This document shows positions 30,872 through 40,395 of a stretch of DNA of 41,831 nucleotides, piece by piece (position 1 is the stretch's first letter; the number at the start of each line of letters is the position of its first letter). The notes under the pieces are model-generated. The model did no database searches. It was not told where the DNA came from and saw only the letters and a list, made by a program, of their open reading frames with translations. Both the position numbers and the translations under genes were made by a program. This stretch comes from Kiritimatiellia bacterium (GTDB lineage: Bacteria > Verrucomicrobiota > Kiritimatiellia > RFP12 > UBA1067): positions 1 to 41,831 of the forward strand of contig JAFONM010000015.1 of NCBI GenBank assembly GCA_017418445.1, read 5' to 3'.

Positions 30872-31839
30872 AAAAGGCTTTGGTAACGGGTGGCGCGGGC
30901 TTCCTCGGGAGCCATCTCTGCGCGAGGCTCCTCGACGACGGATACGAGGTGACGGCGCTCGACAACCTCTTCACGGGGACGAAGGAGAACATCTATCCGC
31001 TCTTCGAGAACCACCGCTTCTCGTTCGTCCTGCACGACGTCACCCAGCCCTACTGGGGACAGTTCGACGAAATATACAACCTCGCGTGCCCGGCGAGCCC
31101 GGTCCACTACCAGCACAATCCCGTCGAGACGCTCAAGAGCTCGGTGCTCGGGATGATGAACATGCTGGATCTCGCGCTCAAGACAAAGGCGAAGCTCCTT
31201 CACACGTCGACGAGCGAAATCTACGGCGACCCCCTCGTCCATCCGCAGGTCGAGACATACTGGGGCAACGTGAACTCGATCGGAGTCAGGAGCTGCTACG
31301 ACGAGGGCAAGCGCTGCGCGGAGACGCTTGCCGCGGACTACCGCCGCGAATACAACGTCGACGTGAGGATGGTCAGGATCTTCAACACGTACGGCCCCAA
31401 CATGCATCCGAAGGACGGACGCGTCATATCGAACTTCATCATGCAGGCGCTCGCCAACGAGGACATCACGCTCTTCGGCGACGGAATGCAGACGCGCTCT
31501 TTCCAGTATTGCACGGACCTCGTCAGGGCGATGCGGCGCTACATGTCGCTCGACCGCGCGAGGATCGACGCATTCTTCGCCGGCAAGAAGCTGGGGACGC
31601 CCGTGATAAACACCGGCAACCCCGGCGAATACACCATCAGGCAGCTCGCCGAGGAAGTCCTCCGCCTGATCCCGGAGTCGAAGTCCAGGCTCGTGTTCGC
31701 GCCGCTTCCGGCGGATGATCCGAAGCGTCGCAAGCCGGATATCACGCTCGCGAAGGAGCTCCTCGGCTGGGAGCCCGAGGTTCCGCTCGCGGAAGGTCTC
31801 GCCAGGACGATCGAATATTTCAAGGAAAGGTCAAAATGA
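30868..31839 (+). CDS. uxs: UDP-glucuronate decarboxylase (UDP-xylose synthase)
   Basis: This short-chain dehydrogenase-type enzyme turns UDP-glucuronate into UDP-xylose for glycan synthesis. The NAD-binding GGAGFLGSH (8-16) is followed by the diagnostic [24 protein letters not shown], and [19 protein letters not shown], with catalytic Tyr144 and Lys148. These match UXS proteins rather than generic epimerases. It is 323 residues long. It overlaps purE and asd by four bases on each side, so translation is coupled. Together with the phosphoglycosyl transferase at 7592 it points to xylose-containing surface glycans, though that link is inferred. Confidence 0.9.
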   Translation: MKKALVTGGAGFLGSHLCARLLDDGYEVTALDNLFTGTKENIYPLFENHRFSFVLHDVTQPYWGQFDEIYNLACPASPVHYQHNPVETLKSSVLGMMNMLDLALKTKAKLLHTSTSEIYGDPLVHPQVETYWGNVNSIGVRSCYDEGKRCAETLAADYRREYNVDVRMVRIFNTYGPNMHPKDGRVISNFIMQALANEDITLFGDGMQTRSFQYCTDLVRAMRRYMSLDRARIDAFFAGKKLGTPVINTGNPGEYTIRQLAEEVLRLIPESKSRLVFAPLPADDPKRRKPDITLAKELLGWEPEVPLAEGLARTIEYFKERSK

Positions 31840-32846
31840 AACAGTACAACGTAGGTCTGGTAGGAGTCGGTGCGGTCGGCACCGAGATGATCAAGGTCCT
31901 CAGGGATCGCAAGTTCCCCTGCGGCAAGGTTCAGGTGTTCGCCAGCCGCGAGCGCGACGAGAAGATCCTTGGAGAGACGTACCACGTCCTCCAGGCGAAC
32001 GAGAAATCCTTCAATGGACTCGACATCGTCCTCTTCGCCGGCAAGACGGACGTCGCGATCCAGCTCAAGGACGCCGTCGTCAAGGCGGGCGCAAAGATGA
32101 TCGACAACTCCCGCGCGTTCCGTCAGGATCCTGACGTCCCGCTGGTAGTTCCGCAGGTGAACGCCGAGGACCTCGACTGGAACAAGGGCGTCATCGCGAA
32201 CCCGAACTGCACCACGGCCATCATGCTCGAGGCTGTCGCCCCGCTCCACAAGGCGAAGGGCCTGAGGCGACTTGTCGCTTCCACGTACCAGGCGGCGTCC
32301 GGCGCCGGAGCTCCCGGACTCGCGGAGCTGGAGGAGCAGATCAGGGACTACGCCGCGGGCAGGCCGCTCACCGTCAAGGCGTTCCAGCACCAGCTCCTCG
32401 GCAACGTCATTCCACACATCGACAAGTTCGACGAGACGAACTGGTACACGCTCGAGGAGCTCAAGATGAGGAACGAGGCGCGCAAGATGCTGCACCTCCC
32501 AGACCTCAGGCTCTCCTGCACGTCCGTCCGCATCCCGGTCGCGCGCGCGCACTCCGAGTCCCTCAACCTCGAGTTCGAGAACGAAATCACGCCCGAAGAG
32601 GTGCGCGAGATCCTCTCGAAGAGCGAGGGCGTGAGGGTCGTCGACGATCCGCTGAACGGCGCCTACCCGATGCCGCTCGACGCCACCGCGAAGTACGACG
32701 TCCTCGCCGGAAGGATCCGCCAGGACATCTCCCGCGACGACAAGAAGGGCATAGACATGTTCGTCTCCGGCGACCAGCTTCTCCGCGGCGCCGCGCTGAA
32801 CGCCGTCGAGATCGCCGAACAGCTCGTCAAGAGGGGCCTCGTCTAA
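31836..32846 (+). CDS. asd: Aspartate-semialdehyde dehydrogenase
   Basis: This enzyme reduces aspartyl phosphate to aspartate semialdehyde, the branch point to lysine, diaminopimelate, threonine and methionine. The N-terminal NADP fold [12 protein letters not shown], the active-site Cys125 in NPNCTTAIM, the substrate region [11 protein letters not shown], and [13 protein letters not shown] (the family His-containing motif) are visible. At 336 residues it is typical. It overlaps uxs by four bases and is followed by aconitase after 22 bases. Confidence 0.96.
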   Translation: MKQYNVGLVGVGAVGTEMIKVLRDRKFPCGKVQVFASRERDEKILGETYHVLQANEKSFNGLDIVLFAGKTDVAIQLKDAVVKAGAKMIDNSRAFRQDPDVPLVVPQVNAEDLDWNKGVIANPNCTTAIMLEAVAPLHKAKGLRRLVASTYQAASGAGAPGLAELEEQIRDYAAGRPLTVKAFQHQLLGNVIPHIDKFDETNWYTLEELKMRNEARKMLHLPDLRLSCTSVRIPVARAHSESLNLEFENEITPEEVREILSKSEGVRVVDDPLNGAYPMPLDATAKYDVLAGRIRQDISRDDKKGIDMFVSGDQLLRGAALNAVEIAEQLVKRGLV

Positions 32847-32868
32847 CATTTCTGCGGAGGGAGTTGCG

Positions 32869-34785
32869 ATGAACGTCGCCTGGAAGATATTGTCCCGTCA
32901 CGTCGTCGAGGGGGATCCCGCGAAGGATCCCGAGCTCGGAATCCACATCGACCAGACGCTCACCCAGGACGCCACCGGAACGATGGCGTACCTGCAGTTC
33001 GAGTCGATGGGGGTTCCTCGCGTCAAGACGGACGTCTCCGTGTCCTACGTGGACCACAACACCGTCCAGATCGGATACGAGAACGCTGACGACCACGACT
33101 TCCTCCAGTCCATCGCCAGGAAGTACGGCATCGTCTACTCGAAGTGCGGCAACGGCATCTGCCACCAGCTCCATCTCGAGCGCTACGGCAAGCCGGGGAC
33201 GACGCTCCTCGGATCCGATTCCCACACGCCTACGGGCGGCGGAATCGGGCAGATCGCGATCGGCGCCGGCGGAATCGACATCGCCGTCGCGATGGCCGGC
33301 GGACCGTTCCACATCCCGACCCCCAAGGTCCGTGCGATCGTCCTCAGGAACAGGCTCCGCAGGGGCGTCAGCGCGAAGGACGTAATCCTCACAGTCCTCG
33401 GGAAATACGGGACGAAGGGCAACGTCGGCTGGATATTCGAATATACCGGGCCGGGCGTGAAGACGCTCGACGTCCCGTCGCGCGCGACCATCGCGAACAT
33501 GGGCGCCGAGCTCGGCGTCACGACGAGCGTGTTCCCGTCCGACGCGGTGACGCGCCGGTTCCTCGCCGCCCAGGGACGCGCAGGGGACTTCGTGGAGATA
33601 CTTCCCGATCGCGACGCCAGGTACGACGATACGTTCGAGGTCGACCTCGCGAAAGTCGTCCCGATGATGGCGGCTCCGCATTCGCCGGGCAACGTCGTCA
33701 CGGTCAGGTCCAGGAAGGGGCTCAAGGTCAACCAGATCATGATCGGCTCCTGCACGAACTCGTCCTATCGCGACATCAGGACCGTCGCCCTGTACTTCAA
33801 GGGCAGGCACGTCGCGGACGACGTCGAGGTCGGCATCGCGTGCGGATCGCGCCAGGTCGTGAACATGCTCGCGAAGGACGGATCTCTCGCGATACTCGAG
33901 TCCGCGGGATGCCGCATCCTCGAGAACGCGTGCGGATTCTGCATCGGCGCGCACATGTCGCCGCGCACCGGGGCCGTGTCGCTGAGGACGAACAACAGGA
34001 ATTTCGAGGGAAGGAGCGGAACGAAGTCCGCCCAGGTCTATCTCGTCTCCCCGGAGACGGCCGCCGCAAGCGCGCTCACCGGCAAGGTGGAGCTCCCGAC
34101 GGAAAGGCCCGTCGCCGCCGTCCCCGCGCCGAAGAAGTTCCCCGTCGACGACGCGATGTTCCTCTATCGCAGCACGAAGGGCAGGGGCGTCAGAGGTGCG
34201 AAGATCGTGAGAGGCCCGAACATCGCGACAGTCCCGAAGGGCAGGCCGCTCGACGCCGATGTCCGCGCGGTCTGCGCGATCAAGGTCGGCGACAAGATCA
34301 CGACGGACCACATCATGCCCGCCGGCGCGCGTCTCAAGTACCGCTCGAACATTCCCGAATACGCGAAGTACGTCTTCGAGCCGTGCGATCCGACCTTCCA
34401 CGACCGCTGCCTCGCCAACGTGGAGAAGGGGCTCGCCAACGCGATCGTGGCCGGAGAGAGCTACGGACAGGGAAGCTCGCGCGAACACGCGGCCCTCTGC
34501 CCGATGTATCTCGGCGTGAAGGCCGTCGTCGCGAAGTCGATCGAGCGCATCCATCGCGCGAACCTCATCAACTTCGGAATCGTCCCGTTCACTTTCGAGA
34601 ATCCCGCGGACTGCGAAAAGATCGCCCAGGGCGACACGCTCGAGTTCAGGGGAATCCGCGCCGCCGTCGAGGGCGACGGAAGGCTCGTCGTGAAGACCGC
34701 GAAGGGCGACGTCGCATTGAAGACGACGCTCTCCGACCGCGAGAAGCACGTCGTCCTTTCGGGCGGACTCCTCGCGAGCCTGTGA
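32869..34785 (+). CDS. Aconitate hydratase, short (Aquifex-type) form
   Basis: This [4Fe-4S] enzyme interconverts citrate and isocitrate. The cluster ligands are visible: Cys295 in IGSCTNSS and Cys355, Cys358 in NACGFCIG. Also present are GSDSHTPTGGGIGQ, the catalytic-site GQGSSREHAA and the late swivelling domain (KITTDHIMPAGARLKYRSN). At 638 residues it is the compact bacterial form rather than AcnA or AcnB of about 870-900 residues. A homoaconitase or isopropylmalate isomerase role cannot be fully excluded, but those are usually split or shorter. A 43-base gap with a weak hairpin separates it from argF. Confidence 0.9.
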   Translation: MNVAWKILSRHVVEGDPAKDPELGIHIDQTLTQDATGTMAYLQFESMGVPRVKTDVSVSYVDHNTVQIGYENADDHDFLQSIARKYGIVYSKCGNGICHQLHLERYGKPGTTLLGSDSHTPTGGGIGQIAIGAGGIDIAVAMAGGPFHIPTPKVRAIVLRNRLRRGVSAKDVILTVLGKYGTKGNVGWIFEYTGPGVKTLDVPSRATIANMGAELGVTTSVFPSDAVTRRFLAAQGRAGDFVEILPDRDARYDDTFEVDLAKVVPMMAAPHSPGNVVTVRSRKGLKVNQIMIGSCTNSSYRDIRTVALYFKGRHVADDVEVGIACGSRQVVNMLAKDGSLAILESAGCRILENACGFCIGAHMSPRTGAVSLRTNNRNFEGRSGTKSAQVYLVSPETAAASALTGKVELPTERPVAAVPAPKKFPVDDAMFLYRSTKGRGVRGAKIVRGPNIATVPKGRPLDADVRAVCAIKVGDKITTDHIMPAGARLKYRSNIPEYAKYVFEPCDPTFHDRCLANVEKGLANAIVAGESYGQGSSREHAALCPMYLGVKAVVAKSIERIHRANLINFGIVPFTFENPADCEKIAQGDTLEFRGIRAAVEGDGRLVVKTAKGDVALKTTLSDREKHVVLSGGLLASL

Positions 34786-34828
34786 CCGTCCCGAAGCCCG
34801 GGATGAAAGAGTTTTAAGGAGAACAAAA

Positions 34829-35833
34829 ATGCTGACCTGGATGGATTCGTTGAAGGGACGCTCGATGATGCGTCTTGCTTCATTCACAGACGAGGAAATG
34901 CTGAACCTCATCGATCTCGCCGCGCAGCTCAAGGCGCGCCGCGCCGCGGGAGTCCGCGGGAACCTCCTTCACCGCAAGAACGTCGCCCTGATCTTCGAGA
35001 AGAGCTCCACGAGGACGCGCAACTCCACGCTTGTCGCAATCCGCGACGAGGGCGGCAACGGCGAATACCTGACTCGCCCCGACATCCACTTCGGCAAGAA
35101 GGAGTCCGTCAAGGACACCGCCCGCGTGCTCGGCAGGATATACGACGGCATCCTCTTCCGCGGATTCCGCCAGCAGGACTGCGAGGACCTCGCGAAATAC
35201 TCGGGCGTCCCGGTGTGGAACGGGCTCACCGACGACTACCATCCTACGCAGATCTTCGCGGACCTCCTCACGGTGCGCGAGACTTTCGGCTCCCTCGGGG
35301 ACGTCACTATCGCCTATGTCGGCGACGGACGCAACAACGTCGCGAACTCCCTCATGATGGGATGCGCCAAGTGCGGCGTCCGCTACGTGTGCTGCACGCC
35401 CAGGGAACTCTGGCCGGACGAGAAGGTCCTCGCCGAGGCCGAGGAGGTCGCGAAGCGGAACGGCGTCGACATCCGCGTCTTCGACGATCCCGTTAAGGGC
35501 GTGAAGGGCGCGAACGTCCTCTACACGGACGTCTGGGTCTCCATGGGAGAAGAGGACAAGACCGCCGCGAGGATCAGGCTCCTGCGGCCGTATCAGATCA
35601 ACATGGACCTCATGCGCGCGACCGGCAACATCGACGGCAGGCTGATGTTCCTCCACTGCCTCCCCGCGTTCCACGACAACAAGACCGAGGTCACGAAGGA
35701 CTGCGGAGCGCTGGAGGTGACGGACGAGGTCTTCGAATCGAAGTATTCCAAGGTCTTCGACGAGTCCGAGAACCGCATGCACACGATAAAGGCTCTTCTC
35801 GTCTCCGCGCTCTGCGACCGCAAGGGAATCTGA
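34829..35833 (+). CDS. argF: Ornithine carbamoyltransferase with altered carbamoyl-phosphate loop
   Basis: This enzyme makes citrulline from ornithine and carbamoyl phosphate in arginine synthesis. The phosphate-binding STRTR (60-64) and the ornithine-type HCLPAFHD (276-283) are present, as are HFGKKESVKDTARVLGR and VWNGLTDDYHPTQIFADLLT. The residues after STRTR are unusual: most ornithine enzymes read CAFE, here it is NSTL (65-68), although the reading frame is intact and alignment resumes at once (VAIRDEGGNGEYL). At 334 residues it is of normal length. A strong TAAGGAG (34815-34821) lies 7 bases before the ATG. A catabolic (arcB) role is possible. The peptidase gene follows after one base. 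Confidence 0.88.
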   Translation: MLTWMDSLKGRSMMRLASFTDEEMLNLIDLAAQLKARRAAGVRGNLLHRKNVALIFEKSSTRTRNSTLVAIRDEGGNGEYLTRPDIHFGKKESVKDTARVLGRIYDGILFRGFRQQDCEDLAKYSGVPVWNGLTDDYHPTQIFADLLTVRETFGSLGDVTIAYVGDGRNNVANSLMMGCAKCGVRYVCCTPRELWPDEKVLAEAEEVAKRNGVDIRVFDDPVKGVKGANVLYTDVWVSMGEEDKTAARIRLLRPYQINMDLMRATGNIDGRLMFLHCLPAFHDNKTEVTKDCGALEVTDEVFESKYSKVFDESENRMHTIKALLVSALCDRKGI

Positions 35834-35834
35834 C

Positions 35835-37709
35835 ATGGAGAACTTTCCGAAGTGGTCCGAGTTCACGCCCGAGTTCGCGGCCTGCGAACTCGAGCGGCTT
35901 CTTGCGTCCTCTGAAACGACGGTCGCCGCGATAGAGTCGTCCGGTCCGGCCGGCTTCGAGGACCTCGTATGGCGTCTCGACGACGCGACGCGCGACTTGA
36001 TGCGAGTCTGGGGCGGGGTCTCCCACATGACCGCCGTGATGAACTCCGACGCCTGGCGCAAGGTCGAGAACGACTTCCAGGAGCGAATCGTCCTCTTCGG
36101 ACTCAGGGTCGAGCAGTCCAGGCCGATCTATGACGCCGCCAAGGCGCTCCTCGAAGGGAACTCGAAGGATTGCGCGGACGGCGTCCGCAGGCGCATCCTC
36201 GAGAAGATGGTCCAGTCCGCGGAACTCGCCGGCGTCGCGCTCGACGGCGCGGCCAGGGAGCGCTTCAACGCGATCCAGGCGCGGCTCTCGTGCCTCGCCA
36301 CCGATTTCTCGAACTCCGTGATCGACGCGACCAAGGCCTACAGGTACGAGAAGGACGGCAAGACCTACACGATCGACGACGCGAACTACATTGAGACGAT
36401 GAAGCACTGCGCCGACCGCGACGTCCGCGAGCGTCTTCTGCGTGCGAGGACTACCCGCGCCCCCGAGAACGCGAAGCGCATCGACGAGATACTCGTCCTT
36501 CGCAGGGAGCTCGCGCACATCCTCGGCTTCGACAACTACGCCGATCTCTCCCTCGCCACCAAGTGCGCGCCGTCCGTCGCCGCAGTAGAGGCGATGACGG
36601 ACGAACTCGACGTCGCGACTGCGGACAGGTTCACGGAGGAGAACGAGGAGCTCGCCGAACTCGCGAAACCCACCGTGGACAAGCTCGAGCCGTGGGACGT
36701 CTCGTTCTTCGCCGAGAAGCTTCGCGAGAAGAAATACGCGTACTCCGAGGAGGAGCTCAAGAGGCATTGCGAGCTTTCTGACGTCCTCGCCGGGCTCTTC
36801 AGGATCAGCGGATTCCTCTTCGGAATCGAGGTCGAGGAGATCGTCGGCGACGCGAAGCCCCAGGTCTGGCATCCCGACGTCCGTTTCTTCGCCGTCCGCG
36901 AGAACGGCAGGGTCGTCGCGCACTTCTACGTCGACCCGTACGTGCGGCTCGGACTTAAGCAGGGCGGCGCGTGGATGAACGAATTCAGGAATCGCAACGA
37001 CCGCCTCGGCACCACGCCGCTCGCCGTCCTCGTGCTCAACTGCAAGGCCCCGGACGAGAACGGCAAGTCGTATCTTCCATATCGCGAGGTCGAGACCCTC
37101 TTCCACGAGTTCGGACACTCCCTGCAGTGCATGCTCACGAAGATCGGCGAGGAGGACGCCGCGGGAATCAACCTCGTCGAGTGGGACGCCGTGGAAGTCG
37201 CCTCGCAGTTCATGGAGAACTGGTGCCTGGACGACAGGACGGGAATAGAGGTCCCCGCCGACCTCAAGGCGAAGGTCCGCGCGGCTAAGAACTTTCGCGC
37301 CGCGGCGGCGTGCCGTCGCCAGCTTTCGTTCGGCAAGACGGACATGGAGCTGCACGTTGCGGACAGGGTCGATTCTCCGAACGACCTGAAGAACTCCATC
37401 TTCGGGCATTTCGGGACGCCCATCATACCCGGCGACGGATTCCTCAACACCTTCGGGCACATCTTCGCGGGCGGCTATGCCGCGGGATACTACGGCTACA
37501 AGTGGAGCGAGGTGATGAGCGCGGACTGCTACGGCGCGTTCGAGGAGGCGGGCCTCGGCGACGACGAGGCCGTGAAGAAGGTCGGCCGCTCCTACCGCGA
37601 CACAATCCTCGCGCTGGGCGGAAGCGAATCCGCCTACGACGTTTTCGTCCGCTTCCGCGGACGCAAACCGACATCCGCCGCGCTTCTGCGGCAGCAGGGA
37701 CTCGCATGA
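35835..37709 (+). CDS. prlC: Oligopeptidase A-type M3 metallopeptidase
   Basis: This cytoplasmic zinc peptidase degrades short peptides, including cleaved signal peptides. The zinc site is HEFGH (424-428, in LFHEFGHSLQCMLT), and the third ligand lies in the family stretch NLVEWDAVEVASQFMENW. The C-terminal GHIFAGGYAAGYYGYKWSEVMSAD is also typical of oligopeptidase A and Dcp. At 624 residues it is somewhat shorter than E. coli PrlC (680). It starts one base after argF and overlaps tyrA by four bases (ATGA). Confidence 0.93.
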   Translation: MENFPKWSEFTPEFAACELERLLASSETTVAAIESSGPAGFEDLVWRLDDATRDLMRVWGGVSHMTAVMNSDAWRKVENDFQERIVLFGLRVEQSRPIYDAAKALLEGNSKDCADGVRRRILEKMVQSAELAGVALDGAARERFNAIQARLSCLATDFSNSVIDATKAYRYEKDGKTYTIDDANYIETMKHCADRDVRERLLRARTTRAPENAKRIDEILVLRRELAHILGFDNYADLSLATKCAPSVAAVEAMTDELDVATADRFTEENEELAELAKPTVDKLEPWDVSFFAEKLREKKYAYSEEELKRHCELSDVLAGLFRISGFLFGIEVEEIVGDAKPQVWHPDVRFFAVRENGRVVAHFYVDPYVRLGLKQGGAWMNEFRNRNDRLGTTPLAVLVLNCKAPDENGKSYLPYREVETLFHEFGHSLQCMLTKIGEEDAAGINLVEWDAVEVASQFMENWCLDDRTGIEVPADLKAKVRAAKNFRAAAACRRQLSFGKTDMELHVADRVDSPNDLKNSIFGHFGTPIIPGDGFLNTFGHIFAGGYAAGYYGYKWSEVMSADCYGAFEEAGLGDDEAVKKVGRSYRDTILALGGSESAYDVFVRFRGRKPTSAALLRQQGLA

Positions 37710-38506
37710 CAAAAGTCGCAGTAATCGGACGCGGCCTCATAGGAGGCTCGATAGAGAAGTCCGCCAGGCGGGCGGGACACGAGGCGGTCGTCTTCCGCGG
37801 ACGCGGTCCGACGCCCGACCTCTCATCCTTCGACATCGTCTTTCTGGCGGCTCCCCCGGCGGCGATATGCGCGCTTGCTGACGCGATAGACGCGAAGGGG
37901 TCCCTGAGGGACGGCGCGGTCGTCGTGGACATCGCCGGCGTAAAGCGTCCGATATACGACCACATGCGTAAGTTCGTGGGCACGCGCAGGTGGTTCTTCG
38001 TCCCGGGACATCCGATGGCCGGCAGGGAGAAGCCCGGCTACGAGAATTCCTGCGAGAATCTTTTCGACGGCGCTTCGATGATAATCACGCCGTTCCCCGA
38101 GACGCCCGAGAGCGTTCTCTCCGGACTCGAGCCGTTCTTCAGGTCGCTCGGATTCTCGATGGTCGTGCGGACCGATCCCGACCATCACGACGGAATGATC
38201 GCCTTCACGAGCCAGCTCTGCCATCTGATTTCATCCGCCTATGTCCGCGAGCCTCTCGTCAGGGACCATGTCGGATACTCCGCGGGGAGCTTCCGCGACA
38301 TGGCGCGCGTCGGCGCGCCTGATCCGGACACGTGGACTGAACTCTTCTTCGCCAATCGCGAGTCGCTGCTGCCCGTCCTCGGGCGCTATGTGGAAAGGAT
38401 GGAGGATTTCCGCGATGCGCTCGAGCAGAACGATCGCGTGCGCATGCACCGCGCCCTCGAAGAGAGCGTGGAGGCCAAGGCCACATTCGGAAAGGGGCTG
38501 AAATGA
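37706..38506 (+). CDS. tyrA: Prephenate dehydrogenase
   Basis: TyrA oxidatively decarboxylates prephenate to 4-hydroxyphenylpyruvate on the way to tyrosine. The dinucleotide-binding start VIGRGLIGGSIEKS and the active-site region FFVPGHPMAGREKPGYENS are the family hallmarks, followed by the helical dimerisation domain (SQLCHLISSAY, SAGSFRDMARVG). At 266 residues it is a stand-alone dehydrogenase without a chorismate mutase or ACT domain. The ATG at 37706 overlaps prlC by four bases, and the stop overlaps the aroC-aroB start by four bases, so it belongs functionally and translationally with the shikimate genes that follow. Cyclohexadienyl (arogenate) activity is also possible. Confidence 0.92.
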   Translation: MTKVAVIGRGLIGGSIEKSARRAGHEAVVFRGRGPTPDLSSFDIVFLAAPPAAICALADAIDAKGSLRDGAVVVDIAGVKRPIYDHMRKFVGTRRWFFVPGHPMAGREKPGYENSCENLFDGASMIITPFPETPESVLSGLEPFFRSLGFSMVVRTDPDHHDGMIAFTSQLCHLISSAYVREPLVRDHVGYSAGSFRDMARVGAPDPDTWTELFFANRESLLPVLGRYVERMEDFRDALEQNDRVRMHRALEESVEAKATFGKGLK

Positions 38507-40395
38507 TCCTGGGACGCCGTCTTAAACTTGCAATCTTCGGCGAATCGCATGCCCCGCAAATCGGCATGCGCCTTGAGGGACTGCCCGCCGGATTCACCTT
38601 CGACAAGAAGGAGCTCCAGGCTTTCGTCGACCGCCGCGCACCCGGCAAGGACAAGTACTCCACCGCGCGCCGCGAACCTGACAAGGTCGAATTCGTCCGC
38701 GAGGAGGACGGACTCGTCGAGGCCATGATCCGCAACGTCGATACGCGGAGCGGGGACTACGAGAAGACGGTGCCGCGTCCCGGACATGCGGACTTCCCCT
38801 GCTATTTCATCTCCGGACGAATCCCGCCGGGCGGCGGAGCGCACTCCGGACGCATGACGGCGCCCATGTGCATTGCCGGCGGAATCTGCCTGCAGCTTCT
38901 CGCCAAGCAGGGCATCAAGGTGTCCGCCAGGCTCGTACGCTGCGGCGGACAGCCTCCGTCCAAGGCGAAGCGCGTGATATCCGCCGCGCGTGCGGAAGGG
39001 GACTCCGTCGGCGGAGTCGTCGAGTGCACGGTCGAGGGACTCCCTGCAGGCGTCGGCGGACCGATGTTCGACGGACTCGACGGCGCCGTCTCCCAGGCCA
39101 TCTTCGGCATCCCCGGAGTGAAGGGCATCGAGTTCGGCGAGGGATTCCATGCCGCCGACCTGAAGGGCAGCGAGAACAACGACGCCTTTGCCGTGGAGAA
39201 AGGACGTGTCGTCACCAAGACCAACCGCCATGGCGGAGTCCTCGGCGGATTCTCAAGCGGAATGCCGCTCGTCTTCCGCGTCGCCTTCAAGCCGACCCCG
39301 TCCATCTACAAGCCGCAGCAGAGCGTAGACCTCAGGACGATGAAGCCTGTCACGCTGCAGATCCGCGGACGTCACGATCCGTGCATCGCGCTCAGGGCGA
39401 TTCCCGTCGTCGAGGCCATGGCTGGATTCGCCGTTCTTGATTCCGTCCTCTGTTCGTGCGCCTGCGGTTTCTCCGGCTCGACGGCAGTCGTCGACGGAAC
39501 TTCGTGCCTTGCAAAGCTTCCGCACATCGTCATCGACGGCAATGTCGCGAAGCTGTATCCTTCGCTGGCAAGGAAGGCGATCCTCGTCATTCCTTCCGGC
39601 GAGAAGCACAAGTCAATCCAGACCGTGATGAAAATCTGGAAGGCCTTCGCGAAGGCGGGGCTGACGCGGAAGGACCGCGTCACGGCGATCGGCGGCGGCG
39701 TGACGAACGATCTCGTCGGTTTCGCCGCCGCCACGTGGATGCGCGGAATAGAATGGTATTCCGTGCCCACCACGCTTCTTTCGATGGTGGACGCTTCGTT
39801 CGGCGGCAAGACAGGGTTCGATCTTCCCGAGGGAAAGAACCTCGCGGGCGCTTTCCATTCCCCCAGGACGATATACCTCTGCAGAAGGTTTCTCCGCACG
39901 CTTCCCGCAAAGGAACTCGCATGCGGACGAGCCGAGATGATCAAGCACGAAGTGATAGGCGCCCTCCCGCACGAGTCCGATCCTTCCGGGATTCCTTCGA
40001 TGGACGAGCTTCTTGCCAACAGGCGGGTCAAGTGCGACATCGTCGCCAAGGATCCGTACGAGCGGACCGGCGAGCGCGCGAAGCTCAATCTCGGGCACAC
40101 CATCGCCCACGCCGTCGAGAAGAAGAGCAACTACAGGATATCCCACGGCGAGGCAGTGGCCATCGGCACCGTAGAGGAGGCGCGCCTCGCGGAAAGGACG
40201 GGACTCGCCCCCGCAGGCCTGGCGGACGAGCTGGCCAGGCGATTCGCGGCCGCAGGTCTCCCGACCAGGTATCCGAAGGGCATGGACTTCGAATCCCTCA
40301 AACCGCTCATGAAGCACGACAAGAAGAACGAGAGCGGCAAGATCGTCTTCGCGCTGCCGTGCGGCTGGGGCGATGTCAGGATCGTGAAACTTTGA
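38503..40395 (+). CDS. aroCB: Fused chorismate synthase and 3-dehydroquinate synthase (AroC-AroB)
   Basis: One 630-residue frame encodes two shikimate-pathway enzymes. Residues 1 to about 312 are chorismate synthase: FGESHAPQIG with His16, PRPGHADF, GGGAHSGRMTAP with His114, HGGVLGGFSSGMPLVFR, and RHDPCIALRAIPVVEAM with Asp292. After a short linker, about 332-630 is 3-dehydroquinate synthase: PSGEKHKS, AIGGGVTNDLVGFAAATWMRG (GGG 397-399), PTTLLSMVDASFGGKTG, and zinc ligands Glu478 (GRAEMIKHE), His532 (NLGHTIAHAVE) and His548 (SHGEAVAIG). Both halves are shorter than usual, mostly at the join: AroC lacks its last helix region and AroB most of its first strands. No stop or frameshift is visible between them. 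The ATG overlaps tyrA (ATGA), and the stop overlaps the next start (TTGA). Confidence 0.93.
   Translation: MILGRRLKLAIFGESHAPQIGMRLEGLPAGFTFDKKELQAFVDRRAPGKDKYSTARREPDKVEFVREEDGLVEAMIRNVDTRSGDYEKTVPRPGHADFPCYFISGRIPPGGGAHSGRMTAPMCIAGGICLQLLAKQGIKVSARLVRCGGQPPSKAKRVISAARAEGDSVGGVVECTVEGLPAGVGGPMFDGLDGAVSQAIFGIPGVKGIEFGEGFHAADLKGSENNDAFAVEKGRVVTKTNRHGGVLGGFSSGMPLVFRVAFKPTPSIYKPQQSVDLRTMKPVTLQIRGRHDPCIALRAIPVVEAMAGFAVLDSVLCSCACGFSGSTAVVDGTSCLAKLPHIVIDGNVAKLYPSLARKAILVIPSGEKHKSIQTVMKIWKAFAKAGLTRKDRVTAIGGGVTNDLVGFAAATWMRGIEWYSVPTTLLSMVDASFGGKTGFDLPEGKNLAGAFHSPRTIYLCRRFLRTLPAKELACGRAEMIKHEVIGALPHESDPSGIPSMDELLANRRVKCDIVAKDPYERTGERAKLNLGHTIAHAVEKKSNYRISHGEAVAIGTVEEARLAERTGLAPAGLADELARRFAAAGLPTRYPKGMDFESLKPLMKHDKKNESGKIVFALPCGWGDVRIVKL

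Noticed and set aside
34789-34803. Hairpin TCCCG-AAGCC-CGGGA between aconitase and argF as a terminator
   Set aside because: Five base pairs without a T-run, and no promoter is visible for argF downstream.
34985-35080. Frameshift in argF explaining the missing CAFE motif
   Set aside because: Reading the alternative frames of the region does not recover CAFE or the usual following residues, and the present frame realigns at once.
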